In this document: piece by piece, positions 1 through 6,063 of the stretch | Position numbering within the stretch: the stretch's first letter is position 1 | How the letters are laid out: every line of letters begins with the position of its first letter | Source of the DNA: Egicoccus sp035462025 | Lineage (GTDB): Bacteria; Actinomycetota; Nitriliruptoria; Nitriliruptorales; Nitriliruptoraceae | Reading direction: 5' to 3' | Assembly (NCBI GenBank): GCA_035462025.1 | Contig: DATHUR010000092.1 | Coordinates: forward strand, 1 to 9,381 | Length of the DNA stretch: 9,381 nucleotides | Notes under the pieces: model-generated | Databases searched by the model: none | Seen by the model: the letters and a program-made list of their open reading frames with translations, nothing else | What the model was told of the DNA's origin: nothing | Position numbers and translations under genes: made by a program

Positions 1-429
1 GTGGGAGCCGACGCCGAGCGGTACGGAACCCGACGCCGCGACAGCGGCGGCCGTGGCGACCACGAGGTTGATGCCGACGTGCAGCAGTCCGGCCGGCGCG
101 TCGGCCTGGCCGAAGCAGCCACAGGAGGCGCCGCGACTGCGCTGCCGCAGTGCGACCGCCGCGAACACGAGGTAGGCGAGCACAAGGAGGGCGGCGGCCA
201 TGGGTCCACCGCTGACGACCACGACGGCGGCCAAGGCGAGTTCGCCGACGCCGACGGCGCGGACCGCGGCGTGAGCGCGCACAGAGCGCCAGCCGAGCGC
301 GTCGGCCGCGTCGGCCGGACGCCGCAGCTTGGCCGTCCCGGCCGGCACCAGCAGCCCGGCACCGACGAGCGCCACGACCTGCACCGTGGCGACCAGACCA
401 GGCCACGCTCCCCCGAGCTGAAAGCTCAC
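1..429 (-). CDS. MauE/DoxX-like membrane protein, 3' end beyond window
   Basis: Reading the minus strand from a GTG at 429 gives 143 residues with no stop before the window edge, so the C-terminus is missing. The protein is strongly hydrophobic with about four likely membrane segments (about residues 12-31, 56-73, 77-95 and 114-134). It carries the sequence AGTAKLRRPADAADAL after the first helix and ASCGCFG at about 102-108. A GxxKL stretch after helix 1 and a CxCFG motif are typical of the MauE/DoxX-like family. These are membrane proteins linked to disulfide or electron transfer, known from methylamine dehydrogenase maturation. The two cysteines (C103, C105) are the likely redox pair. The start is supported by GGAG six bases upstream; an in-frame GTG at 441 is an alternative. 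Its downstream neighbours, which would clarify the role, lie off the left edge. The specific substrate is unknown. Confidence 0.72.
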   Translation of the reverse strand, partial: MSFQLGGAWPGLVATVQVVALVGAGLLVPAGTAKLRRPADAADALGWRSVRAHAAVRAVGVGELALAAVVVVSGGPMAAALLVLAYLVFAAVALRQRSRGASCGCFGQADAPAGLLHVGINLVVATAAAVAASGSVPLGVGSH

Positions 430-611
430 CCGCTGCTCCACGCCGTAGCCGGGACCCTCCCAGGCATCGCGGACGCTACGGCACCCGGGCGCCGATGGAC
501 AATGACCGCTGGGCCATCGGGCGCGGAACTCGGGACGGGCCCGCTACGTTCCGCGCCCCGCGGCGACCGCGCCGACGCCCCGACCCCCGTCGAGATCGCG
601 AAGGAGACGCC

Positions 612-1442
612 GTGGGTGCACTCCTCGCCCTGGGCTCTGCGCTGAGCTTCGGCATCTCCGACTTCGCGGGCGGGATGGCCGCGCGTCGTGCCTCGGCCCT
701 GACCGTCACCCTGCTCGGCCAGATCGCCGGGCTCGTGGTCCTGCTGCCCGCCGTTGCGCTCGTCGGCGGCACCCCGAGCGTCGGGGCACTGGGCCTGGGG
801 GCCGCGGCGGGTCTGTTCGGCAGCCTCGGGCTGGTGCTGTACCTGCGCTGCATGGCGATCGGCCCCATGGGGCTGATCTCGCCGATCGCGGCCCTGGTCG
901 GCGCCGGCGTCCCGGTGGCCTGGGGCGTCGTCCTGGCCGGCGAGGTGCTGCAGCCGCGTGACGTCATCGGCGTGGTCGCAGGACTCGTCGCGGTCGTCCT
1001 GGTCGCCTACCGCCCCGGCACCTCGATCACCTCGGCGGGAACCCGCGGCCCGCTGATGGCCGCCGCTGCGGGTGTCGCGTTCGGCCTGTTCCTGGTGCTG
1101 CTCGACCGCACGCCGCCCGACTCGGGTCTGTGGCCGCTCATCGGCGCGCGCATGGCGGGTGCCTCGTTACTGCTGGTGGTCCTGGCGCGCCGCCGCCGCC
1201 CGTGGCCGCTGGGTTCCGGCCGCATCCTCGCCATCGGCAGCGGGATGACCGACCAGTTGGCGAACGTGTTGTTCCTGCTGGCGACACGGGCGGGGCTGTT
1301 GTCACTGGCATCGTTGCTCAGCTCGCTCTACCCGGTCGTCGTGGTCGTACTCGCCCGGCAACTGCTCCACGAACGGCTGACGCGGCCCCAGGCCGCGGGC
1401 GTCACCCTCGCCCTGGCCGCGACCGCCCTGATCGTCGTCTGA
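612..1442 (+). CDS. EamA/DMT-superfamily transporter (276 aa)
   Basis: An integral membrane protein with about ten hydrophobic segments arranged as two repeats. Each repeat ends in the usual EamA pattern of a charged GE or HE followed by a Gly/Ala/Val-rich last helix (GEVLQPRDVIGVVAG about 110-124; HERLTRPQAAGVTLALAA about 253-270). Family members export or import small metabolites such as amino acids, sugars or nucleotide-linked compounds; the substrate cannot be read from sequence. The GTG at 612 is chosen because AAGGAG lies 5 bases upstream and the protein then starts directly with a helix (GALLALGSALSFG). The longer in-frame extension from an ATG at 495 adds a proline/arginine-rich stretch with no membrane character. 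The length is slightly short of the usual 280-300 aa but complete. It diverges from the MauE-like gene and converges on the small membrane protein gene, 30 bp away. The basic loop ARRRRP (about 192-197) is probably cytoplasmic. Confidence 0.88.
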   Translation: MGALLALGSALSFGISDFAGGMAARRASALTVTLLGQIAGLVVLLPAVALVGGTPSVGALGLGAAAGLFGSLGLVLYLRCMAIGPMGLISPIAALVGAGVPVAWGVVLAGEVLQPRDVIGVVAGLVAVVLVAYRPGTSITSAGTRGPLMAAAAGVAFGLFLVLLDRTPPDSGLWPLIGARMAGASLLLVVLARRRRPWPLGSGRILAIGSGMTDQLANVLFLLATRAGLLSLASLLSSLYPVVVVVLARQLLHERLTRPQAAGVTLALAATALIVV

Positions 1443-1453
1443 CCCGGCGCGCT

Positions 1454-1473
1454 GCCGGCCACGGGGAGCCGGC
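1454..1473. terminator. Possible bidirectional terminator hairpin
   Basis: In the 30-bp gap between two convergent genes, GCCGGC at 1454-1459 can pair with GCCGGC at 1468-1473, with an 8-base loop. The position fits termination in both directions. There is no T-tract on either side and the stem is only 6 bp, so the call rests on position and GC-rich pairing. Confidence 0.3.
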
Positions 1474-1802
1474 TACAACGACGAGTTCCATCCGCCGATG
1501 ATGTCGCCGCCCTCGCCATGCTTCGAGGACGCCTCCTCGCCCCGGCGCCGGCGGCGCTGCGACCACGAGATCGTCACGAGCAGGGCGCCGACGAAACCGA
1601 ACAGCAGCACGGCCGGCAGCGCCAGTGACCACCAACTGCACGTGATCCCGCCACCGCCGGTGATGACGCCACCCGCATTGGTGGTGAAGGGCTCGGTCGA
1701 GCAGCCCATCGTCGCGGTGTCGACGAACTGCAGCGCGAGCACGACGATCACGAAGACCCCGGCGACGGTGCCGACGACGATGCGCCTGGTCCGGTCGTTC
1801 AC
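1473..1802 (-). CDS. Small two-helix membrane protein with paired extracytoplasmic cysteines
   Basis: A 109-residue protein that I do not recognise as a named family. It starts at GTG (1802) behind a very strong site, GGGGGGAGG, 7 bases upstream. Helix 1 is about residues 8-28 (VVGTVAGVFVIVVLALQFV) and helix 2 about 57-79. Between them is a glycine-rich loop with C34 and C55 that could form a disulfide outside the membrane. A run of five arginines follows helix 2 (about 83-87), and then a charged, Gly-rich C-terminal tail. By the positive-inside rule both ends are cytoplasmic. It lies 33 bp downstream of the TetR-family gene on the same strand and may be co-transcribed with it. The two-helix shape resembles many uncharacterised actinobacterial membrane proteins; no function is proposed. 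Confidence 0.7.
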   Translation of the reverse strand: MNDRTRRIVVGTVAGVFVIVVLALQFVDTATMGCSTEPFTTNAGGVITGGGGITCSWWSLALPAVLLFGFVGALLVTISWSQRRRRRGEEASSKHGEGGDIIGGWNSSL

Positions 1803-1835
1803 GGTGGTGCCTCCCCCCAGATGGCACGACCCAGG

Positions 1836-2609
1836 CTACGCGGCCGGCAGCAGTTGGTCGAGGAACGCCTCGACCTCGGCGACGTAGAGCGGCGCGCAGC
1901 CGGCCGGGAACAACCAGGTGTGGTGACCGAAGACCTCGAGGCTCACCTGGCCGTGCAGCCGCCCCCAGGCGAGCAGCAGCGCGATCCCGACCTCGGGCGG
2001 GAGATCCACGCCGTCGAGCTGCGACAGCGGGGCGATGCGCTCCCCGATGGCATCGAGTGCGGCCACCTTGGTCCACGCCGCCGGGATGCGCAGACGTCCG
2101 GCGGACCACCCCTCGACGAGGGGACGCCCCAGCGCGGCCCCGACCCGGCCCATCGCCACGACCGTCGGACCGCCCGGCGGCGCGGCGTAGCCGGGGATCG
2201 GGTCGCCGAACAGCAGCGCGAACTGCTGCGGGTGGGTGACGCTCCAGTGCCGATATGCCAGCGCGACCGCGCGCAGGCGCGCCGCGACGTCCCCGTCGGC
2301 CCCGACCACCTCGGGCAAGGCCGGGACGGGCGCGTCGGGCTCGGACCGCTCGTCCGCGGCGCCGATCGCGACCAGGAGGTGGTCGGCGAGGTCGTCGTAG
2401 GCGGCCGTGATCAGGCGGGTCAGCAGGTCCTCGCGCGAGTCGACGTAGCGGTACAGGCCGGCCGGACTCATGCCCATGCGGCGGGCCACCCGCCGCAATG
2501 ACAGCGCGACCGGGCCGTGCTCGCGGATCTCGGCCATCGCGGCCGCGTGCAGGTCCGCCTGGGTCTGCCGCCGCGCGCGCGCCCGGGGTCCCTCGTCGTG
2601 GTCCGCCAT
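1836..2609 (-). CDS. TetR/AcrR-family transcriptional regulator (257 aa)
   Basis: A TetR-family repressor. The N-terminal helix-turn-helix covers about residues 20-66 and includes LSLRRVARRMGMSPAGLYRY at 37-56, the usual helix 2-3 signature, followed by VDSREDLL. The ligand-binding half ends with WGRLHGQVSLEVFGH (215-229). That resembles the W-HG-type C-terminal domain (TetR_C_33 class) found in many actinobacterial regulators. The ATG at 2609 is chosen because GAGG sits 5 bases upstream and the domain then begins within 20 residues. The frame stays open far upstream (to about 3623) but only as antisense to the dehydrogenase gene. It diverges from the dehydrogenase gene at 2739 across a region with two inverted repeats that are good candidates for its operators. 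It probably represses both that gene and itself. The ligand is unknown. Confidence 0.9.
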   Translation of the reverse strand: MADHDEGPRARARRQTQADLHAAAMAEIREHGPVALSLRRVARRMGMSPAGLYRYVDSREDLLTRLITAAYDDLADHLLVAIGAADERSEPDAPVPALPEVVGADGDVAARLRAVALAYRHWSVTHPQQFALLFGDPIPGYAAPPGGPTVVAMGRVGAALGRPLVEGWSAGRLRIPAAWTKVAALDAIGERIAPLSQLDGVDLPPEVGIALLLAWGRLHGQVSLEVFGHHTWLFPAGCAPLYVAEVEAFLDQLLPAA

Positions 2610-2648
2610 GCCGTCCTCACTGGTCTCCGGCAGGGTAGCCGCCGGGGC

Positions 2649-2677
2649 TTGATTTGCGAACACTGTTCGCGCATACT
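2649..2677 (+). promoter_or_regulatory. Candidate sigma-70-type promoter for the dehydrogenase gene
   Basis: TTGATT at 2649-2654 (4 of 6 to TTGACA) and CATACT at 2672-2677 (4 of 6 to TATAAT) are separated by exactly 17 bp. They would start transcription near 2684, leaving a leader of about 55 bases before the ATG at 2739. The whole spacer is filled by an inverted repeat, as expected for a promoter under repression. Confidence 0.55.
2656..2670. promoter_or_regulatory. Inverted-repeat operator 1 for the divergent TetR-family regulator
   Basis: A perfect palindrome GCGAACA-C-TGTTCGC (7-bp arms, 1-base centre). It lies between the -35 and -10 elements of the plus-strand promoter and 46 bp upstream of the regulator's own start codon. 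Size and symmetry fit a TetR-family dimer site. Confidence 0.65.
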
Positions 2678-2688
2678 GACCGAACAAC

Positions 2689-2703
2689 GCGAACACCGTT
2701 CGC
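2689..2703. promoter_or_regulatory. Inverted-repeat operator 2, near-identical to operator 1
   Basis: GCGAAC-ACC-GTTCGC has 6-bp arms and differs from operator 1 at one base (GCGAACACTGTTCGC against GCGAACACCGTTCGC). The centres are 33 bp apart, close to three helical turns, so two dimers would lie on the same DNA face. An extra half-site CGAACA (2681-2686) lies between them. This site covers the expected early transcribed region of the dehydrogenase gene. Confidence 0.6.
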
Positions 2704-2738
2704 ACTTTGAACCGGCGACCCCCGGAGGAGATCCCGCC

Positions 2739-3683
2739 ATGAACGTCACCGTCCTCGGCGCAACAGGCGGCATCGGCCGCGCCCTCGTCGACGAACTGCT
2801 CCACCGCGGCCACGACGTGACCGCCGTCAGTCGCCACGTCACCGACGCCGACGTGCCCGCAGGCGTCCGCGTCGTCGCGGCCGACCTGACCGACCCCGCC
2901 GCCGGCCGGGCCGCCTGCGCCGGCAGCGACGCGGTCGTGATGGCCGCCAGCCTCCCCTATGCCGACTGGCACCAGCACCTGCTGCCGATGGTCGACGCGG
3001 CCCTGACCGCCGCCACTGCCGCCGACGCACGCCTGGTGATGGTCGACAACCTCTACACCTACGGCGCGCCGGCCACCGCGATCACCGACGCGACGCCGCA
3101 GGACGGCAGCAGCCGCAAGGCGGCGATACGGCGGGCGGTCGCCGACCGACTGCTCACCGCGCACCGCCGCGGCGAGACACGCGTGGCCATCGGACGGTTC
3201 TCGGACTACTACGGCCCCTACGGCGCCAACAGCCTCGTCGGCATGTTGATGGTCGACCGGGTGCTGGCCGGCAAGGCGCCGCAGGCCTTCATCGACGCCG
3301 ACCAGCCCCACACGTTCGCCTACCTGCCCGACGCGGCGCGCGCGTTCGCGACGCTGGTCGAGCACCCGGAGGGGGACGGCCGCAGTTGGATCCTGCCCGC
3401 AGCCGAGCCGGTGACCCAGCGCGAGATCGCGCGGCTGGTGTGCGAGGCCGCCGGCGCCCCGCAACGGCTCGGCCGGGTCACGCCGACGATGCTGTGGTTG
3501 GCCGGGCTGGTGAACGCGCAACTGCGCGAGGCGCGGGAGCAGGTGCCCCAGTTCGACCGGCCCTACGTCGCGGTCGGCGACGAGTTCACGGCCGCGTTCG
3601 GCCCGCACGAGGTGACCCCGCACGAGCGTGCCATCCCCGAGACGGTCGCCGCACGCCGGCAGCGCGCGGCCGTGACGGCGTGA
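2739..3683 (+). CDS. NAD(P)-dependent epimerase/dehydratase-type SDR protein (314 aa)
   Basis: An atypical/extended short-chain dehydrogenase. The Rossmann dinucleotide-binding motif VLGATGGIGRALV opens the protein (5-17), with a strand ending in VSRH (30-33) and AADLTD (47-52) as in NAD(P)-binding epimerases. MVDNLYTYG (101-109) stands where the active-site Tyr strand is expected. The YxxxK spacing is not the classical one, although K127 follows in SSRKAAIRR. A substrate-binding region follows (GRFSDYYGPYGANSL, 152-166; AYLPDAARAF, 194-203). The substrate cannot be told: NAD-dependent epimerase, nucleoside-diphosphate-sugar epimerase-like and quinone-reductase-like members share this layout. 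ATG 2739 has GGAGGAG 8 bases upstream. It is probably controlled by the divergent TetR-family protein through the two operators upstream, and ends 7 bp from the convergent acyl-CoA dehydrogenase gene. Confidence 0.86.
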   Translation: MNVTVLGATGGIGRALVDELLHRGHDVTAVSRHVTDADVPAGVRVVAADLTDPAAGRAACAGSDAVVMAASLPYADWHQHLLPMVDAALTAATAADARLVMVDNLYTYGAPATAITDATPQDGSSRKAAIRRAVADRLLTAHRRGETRVAIGRFSDYYGPYGANSLVGMLMVDRVLAGKAPQAFIDADQPHTFAYLPDAARAFATLVEHPEGDGRSWILPAAEPVTQREIARLVCEAAGAPQRLGRVTPTMLWLAGLVNAQLREAREQVPQFDRPYVAVGDEFTAAFGPHEVTPHERAIPETVAARRQRAAVTA

Positions 3684-3690
3684 GCGCCGG

Positions 3691-4905
3691 TCACTGCGGC
3701 AGGTAGCGCTTCAGTTCACGCCGGGCGAGGGCCATCTCGTGGACCTCGTCCGGCCCGTCCGCCATCCGCAGGGTGCGGGCGTGGGCCCACATCATCGCCA
3801 GCGGTGTGTCGTTGGTGAAGCCCGCGCCACCATGGGTCTGGATCGCCTTGTCGAGGACCCACTCGGCCATGGACGGGGCGACGATCTTGATCGCCGAGAT
3901 CTCCATCCGCGCGCCCTTGTTGCCCACCGTGTCCATCAGGTGGGCGGCCTTGAGGGTCAGCAGGCGCGCCTGTTCGATCTTCACGCGGGCCTGGGCGATC
4001 CAGTGCTGGAACACGCCCTGACGCGCGATGGGCTGGCCGAACGCCTCGCGGCCGATGGCGCGCTCGCACATCAGGTCGAAGGCGCGCTCGGCCATGCCGA
4101 TCAGGCGCATGCAGTGGTGGATACGGCCCGGACCGAGCCGCTCCTGCGCGATGCGGAACCCGTCACCCTCCTGCCCGATCAGGTTGGCGGCCGGCACACG
4201 GACGTCGACGAACTCGACCTCTGGGTGACCGCCCTGGCCGTCGTAGTGGCCGAAGACCGGCAACTCGCGCACGACCCGCACCCCGGGCGTGTCCATCGGC
4301 ACCAGGATCATCGACTGCTGCCGGTAGGGCTGCTCGTCGGGGTCGGTGACCCCCATGAAGATGCCGACCTTGCAGCGCGGGCTGGCCGCGCCGCTCGACC
4401 ACCACTTGCGCCCGTTGACGACGTAGTCCTCACCGTCGCGCACGATGCGGGACTGGATGTTGCGCGCGTCCGACGAGGCGACCCCGGGCTCGGTCATGAA
4501 GAACGCCGAGCGGATCTCGCCGGCGAGCAGCGGCTCGAGCCACTGCTGCTGCTGTTCGGGGCTGCCGAACAGGTGCAGCACCTCCATGTTGCCGGTGTCG
4601 GGTGCGCTGCAGTTGAGCGCCTCGGGGGCGATCAGCGGCGAGCGGCCGGTGAGTTCGGCGAGGTGGGCGTAGTCGAGGTTGGTCAACCCGGCCCCGTGCG
4701 TGGGGTCGGGCAGGAACAGGTTCCACAGGCCGCGGCGGCGCGCTTCCGACTTGAGTTCCTCGAGCACGTCGGGGTGATGGTGGCGCTCACCCGACGCCGC
4801 GACCTGTTCGTGGAAGCGCTGCTCGTTCGGGTAGACGTGGGTGTCGAGGAAATCGAGCAGTTCCTGCCGCAACTGCTGCCCACGCGTGCTCAACGACAGA
4901 TCCAC
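3691..4905 (-). CDS. Acyl-CoA dehydrogenase family protein, ACAD10/11-like (404 aa)
   Basis: A flavoprotein that would introduce a trans-2,3 double bond into an acyl-CoA and pass electrons to electron-transfer flavoprotein. The normal three-part fold is visible: an N-terminal helical domain (about 1-130); a middle beta domain with the FAD/substrate motif FFMTEPGVASSDARNIQ (135-151) and KWWSSGA (167-173); and a C-terminal helical domain with REAFGQPIARQGVFQHWIA (286-304), THGGAGF (357-363) and TLRMADGPDEVHEMALAR (378-395). MADGPDEVH replaces the YEGT of medium-chain enzymes, placing an Asp (D383) where Glu is the usual base. This is known for ACAD10/11-type enzymes and inferred here from motif position. 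GTG 4905 is chosen because GGAG lies 5 bases upstream and DLSLSTRGQQLRQELLDF is a normal family start. GTG/ATG at 4947/4944 have no good site and would put a hairpin inside the gene. Confidence 0.9.
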   Translation of the reverse strand: MDLSLSTRGQQLRQELLDFLDTHVYPNEQRFHEQVAASGERHHHPDVLEELKSEARRRGLWNLFLPDPTHGAGLTNLDYAHLAELTGRSPLIAPEALNCSAPDTGNMEVLHLFGSPEQQQQWLEPLLAGEIRSAFFMTEPGVASSDARNIQSRIVRDGEDYVVNGRKWWSSGAASPRCKVGIFMGVTDPDEQPYRQQSMILVPMDTPGVRVVRELPVFGHYDGQGGHPEVEFVDVRVPAANLIGQEGDGFRIAQERLGPGRIHHCMRLIGMAERAFDLMCERAIGREAFGQPIARQGVFQHWIAQARVKIEQARLLTLKAAHLMDTVGNKGARMEISAIKIVAPSMAEWVLDKAIQTHGGAGFTNDTPLAMMWAHARTLRMADGPDEVHEMALARRELKRYLPQ

Positions 4906-4933
4906 GTCCGCTCCGGTCCCTCGAGGCTCCGAC

Positions 4934-4952
4934 GGCCGGTGCATCACCGGCC
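4934..4952 (-). terminator. Hairpin between the YtxH-like and acyl-CoA dehydrogenase genes
   Basis: GGCCGGTG at 4934-4941 and CACCGGCC at 4945-4952 form perfect 8-bp arms around a 3-base loop, 14 bp after the YtxH-like stop and 29 bp before the dehydrogenase start. No T-tract follows on the minus strand. It may attenuate or partly terminate read-through, or separate the mRNA segments; a regulator site is also possible. Confidence 0.35.
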
Positions 4953-4965
4953 CCGGGGACAGACG

Positions 4966-5244
4966 CTAGCTGCCGACGCTGCGCAGACGGCGATCGGCGC
5001 CGGTCGTGTCCGGGCGGTGCTGGGTCCGGCCCTGCTCGAAGCCCGCGACGGCCGCCAGGACCACGTCCTCGCCCTTGGCCCGCAGGTCCCGCGCGGCACC
5101 GGCGGCGCCGGAGCGGGCCTTGCGCAGCGCCTCGCGGCGGAACTCACGTCGCCGGTCGGGGCCGTGCTCGGGGTCCTTGAGGTACATCCAGCCCGCCCCG
5201 AGCGCCGCGCCCGCGGAGAACGTCACCATGGAACGGACTCGCAC
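4966..5244 (-). CDS. Small YtxH-like envelope protein (92 aa)
   Basis: A short protein with one N-terminal hydrophobic segment (MVTFSAGAALGAGWMYL, about 6-22) followed directly by KDPEHGPDRRREFRR (23-37). The rest is a basic, alanine-rich, probably helical region. A Gly-rich helix leading into a D-P-x-x-G-x-x-RR motif is the pattern of YtxH-domain and related general-stress envelope proteins of Gram-positive bacteria. The role is structural or stress-related and not known in detail. The start is GTG 5244 with GAGG 7 bases upstream; ATG 5229 (residue 6) lacks a site. It lies 39 bp downstream of the Rpf-like gene and 60 bp before the acyl-CoA dehydrogenase, all on one strand, so co-transcription with the Rpf-like gene is plausible. 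The tail (about 72-92) is charged and low in hydrophobics. Confidence 0.65.
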   Translation of the reverse strand: MRVRSMVTFSAGAALGAGWMYLKDPEHGPDRRREFRREALRKARSGAAGAARDLRAKGEDVVLAAVAGFEQGRTQHRPDTTGADRRLRSVGS

Positions 5245-5283
5245 GCACCAACCTCGTCGTCGATTGCCGCAGACGCTACCCAG

Positions 5284-5835
5284 TTACCTGAGTCCGAGCT
5301 TCTTGCTGCAGACCGGCCAGGCGATCCAGCCCTGGCGCTCGAGCAGGATCTCGGCGCGCCGGATCTGTTCGGCCTTGGAGTTCTCGTGCGGGTAGCCCTT
5401 GCCGCCGACCCACTGCCACGAGGGCAGTTCGAACTGCAGGCCGCCGTAGAAGCCGTTGCCGGTGTTGATCTGCCAGTTGCCCCCGGACTCGCACTGCGCG
5501 ACCCGGTCCCACACACCGGCGTCGACGCCCTCGTCCGCGACGGGTGCCGGTTCGGGCTCGGGTTCGGGCTCGGCGGCGACCAGTTCGGTGCGCGCCTCGA
5601 CGGCCTCGGTGATGGCGGCGGTCAGCGGCGCGTCCTCGGCGGCGCGCGGCTCGACCTGGTCGGCGGGCGTGACGGTGACCGTGCGCACGACGGCGCCCGA
5701 GGCCTCGGGCTCGTCTGCGGCGGCGTCGATGGTGACGGCGGCCGTGGCGGCCGCGACGAGCGCGCCTGCTGCGGCGAGTCGCACCACGACCCGGTGCGAC
5801 GACGTGGTCCGGGTCGTGCGGGCACGACTGGACAT
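5284..5835 (-). CDS. rpf: Resuscitation-promoting factor-like secreted peptidoglycan hydrolase (183 aa)
   Basis: A secreted lysozyme-like protein that cleaves the glycan strands of peptidoglycan; in Actinobacteria such proteins promote exit from dormancy. An arginine-rich n-region and hydrophobic core (about 15-36) form a signal peptide with likely cleavage near AAADEP. A low-complexity stretch follows (about 41-105) with a Glu-Pro repeat at about 89-97, encoded by two perfect 12-bp tandem units at 5549-5572. The Rpf transglycosylase-like domain fills the C-terminus (about 106-183). It has WDRVAQCESGGNW with the catalytic Glu (E116), then INTGNGFYGGLQFELPSWQ, and the closing IAWPVCSKKL. C115 and C176 are the conserved disulfide pair. 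The length is typical of a short Rpf with no LysM or G5 domain. ATG 5835 has AGGAG 7 bases upstream. It is the first gene of a three-gene minus-strand run and has a long divergent leader region. Confidence 0.93.
   Translation of the reverse strand: MSSRARTTRTTSSHRVVVRLAAAGALVAAATAAVTIDAAADEPEASGAVVRTVTVTPADQVEPRAAEDAPLTAAITEAVEARTELVAAEPEPEPEPAPVADEGVDAGVWDRVAQCESGGNWQINTGNGFYGGLQFELPSWQWVGGKGYPHENSKAEQIRRAEILLERQGWIAWPVCSKKLGLR
5549..5572. repeat. 12-bp tandem repeat inside the Rpf-like gene
   Basis: GGTTCGGGCTCG occurs twice, perfectly, head to tail. On the minus strand it encodes part of the Glu-Pro spacer (about residues 89-97) between the secretion signal and the Rpf domain. The repeat keeps the frame, so copy-number change would only lengthen or shorten the spacer. 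Confidence 0.75.
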
Positions 5836-6016
5836 GCGAAAACTCCTGGGACGGTGACAAGAGGGAGTGGCGGCGTGGGAAGGGCCGGCCCGGCTGGATG
5901 GCGGGCGGCGGAGGAAGGGTTGGGGCCGCCGAACGGGGGGAACGGTGACCGGTCGGGAGCCCGGCTACCACCACCCGGCCCTGGCCGGTCGGTCAGTGGA
6001 CGCGGTACGGGCCGCC

Positions 6017-6042
6017 TCAACCCGGTCGTGCGACCGGGTTGA
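6017..6042. repeat. Perfect 12-bp-arm palindrome, operator-like
   Basis: The arms TCAACCCGGTCG and CGACCGGGTTGA are exact reverse complements separated only by TG. A 2-base loop is too tight for a normal terminator, there is no T-tract, and both flanking genes point away from it, so nothing needs terminating here. A binding site for a dimeric regulator is the best reading. Confidence 0.6.
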
Positions 6043-6043
6043 A

Positions 6044-6063
6044 GCCTGATCGTACGACCAGGC
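6044..6063. repeat. Second palindrome sharing the GRTCG-TR-CGACC core
   Basis: GCCTGATCG-TA-CGACCAGGC has 9-bp arms with one mismatch. Its core GATCGTACGACC matches GGTCGTGCGACC of the preceding palindrome at 10 of 12 positions, and the two centres are 24 bp apart. A weaker copy (GATCG-CA-CGAAC, 6077-6088) follows 29 bp later. Confidence 0.5.

Noticed and set aside
495..611. N-terminal extension of the first EamA transporter to an ATG at 495.
   Set aside because: The added residues are Arg/Pro-rich with no membrane character, and the GTG at 612 has an AAGGAG site at good distance.
1..645. Plus-strand open frame over the first 645 bases.
   Set aside because: It is opposite the MauE-like gene and runs into the transporter start in another frame; the product is low-complexity and charged with no recognisable domain.
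2610..3623. Long upstream extension of the TetR-family reading frame.
   Set aside because: It lies antisense to the dehydrogenase gene and crosses the operators and promoter. The regulator has a proper ATG and ribosome site at 2609.
5951..5966. B12-box-like string (GGTCGGGAGCCCGGCT) on the plus strand, suggesting a cobalamin riboswitch.
   Set aside because: Only about 12 of 17 consensus positions match, the invariant middle base is changed, and the other conserved blocks are not in order upstream. The string is itself a GC-rich partial palindrome.
3739..6042. A 767-codon open frame on the plus strand.
   Set aside because: It is antisense to the acyl-CoA dehydrogenase, YtxH-like and Rpf-like genes, which have clear family motifs. 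The translation has no domain and is a GC-driven shadow.
6017..6042. The perfect hairpin as a Rho-independent terminator.
   Set aside because: The 2-base loop is too small, there is no T-tract, and both neighbouring genes are transcribed away from it.
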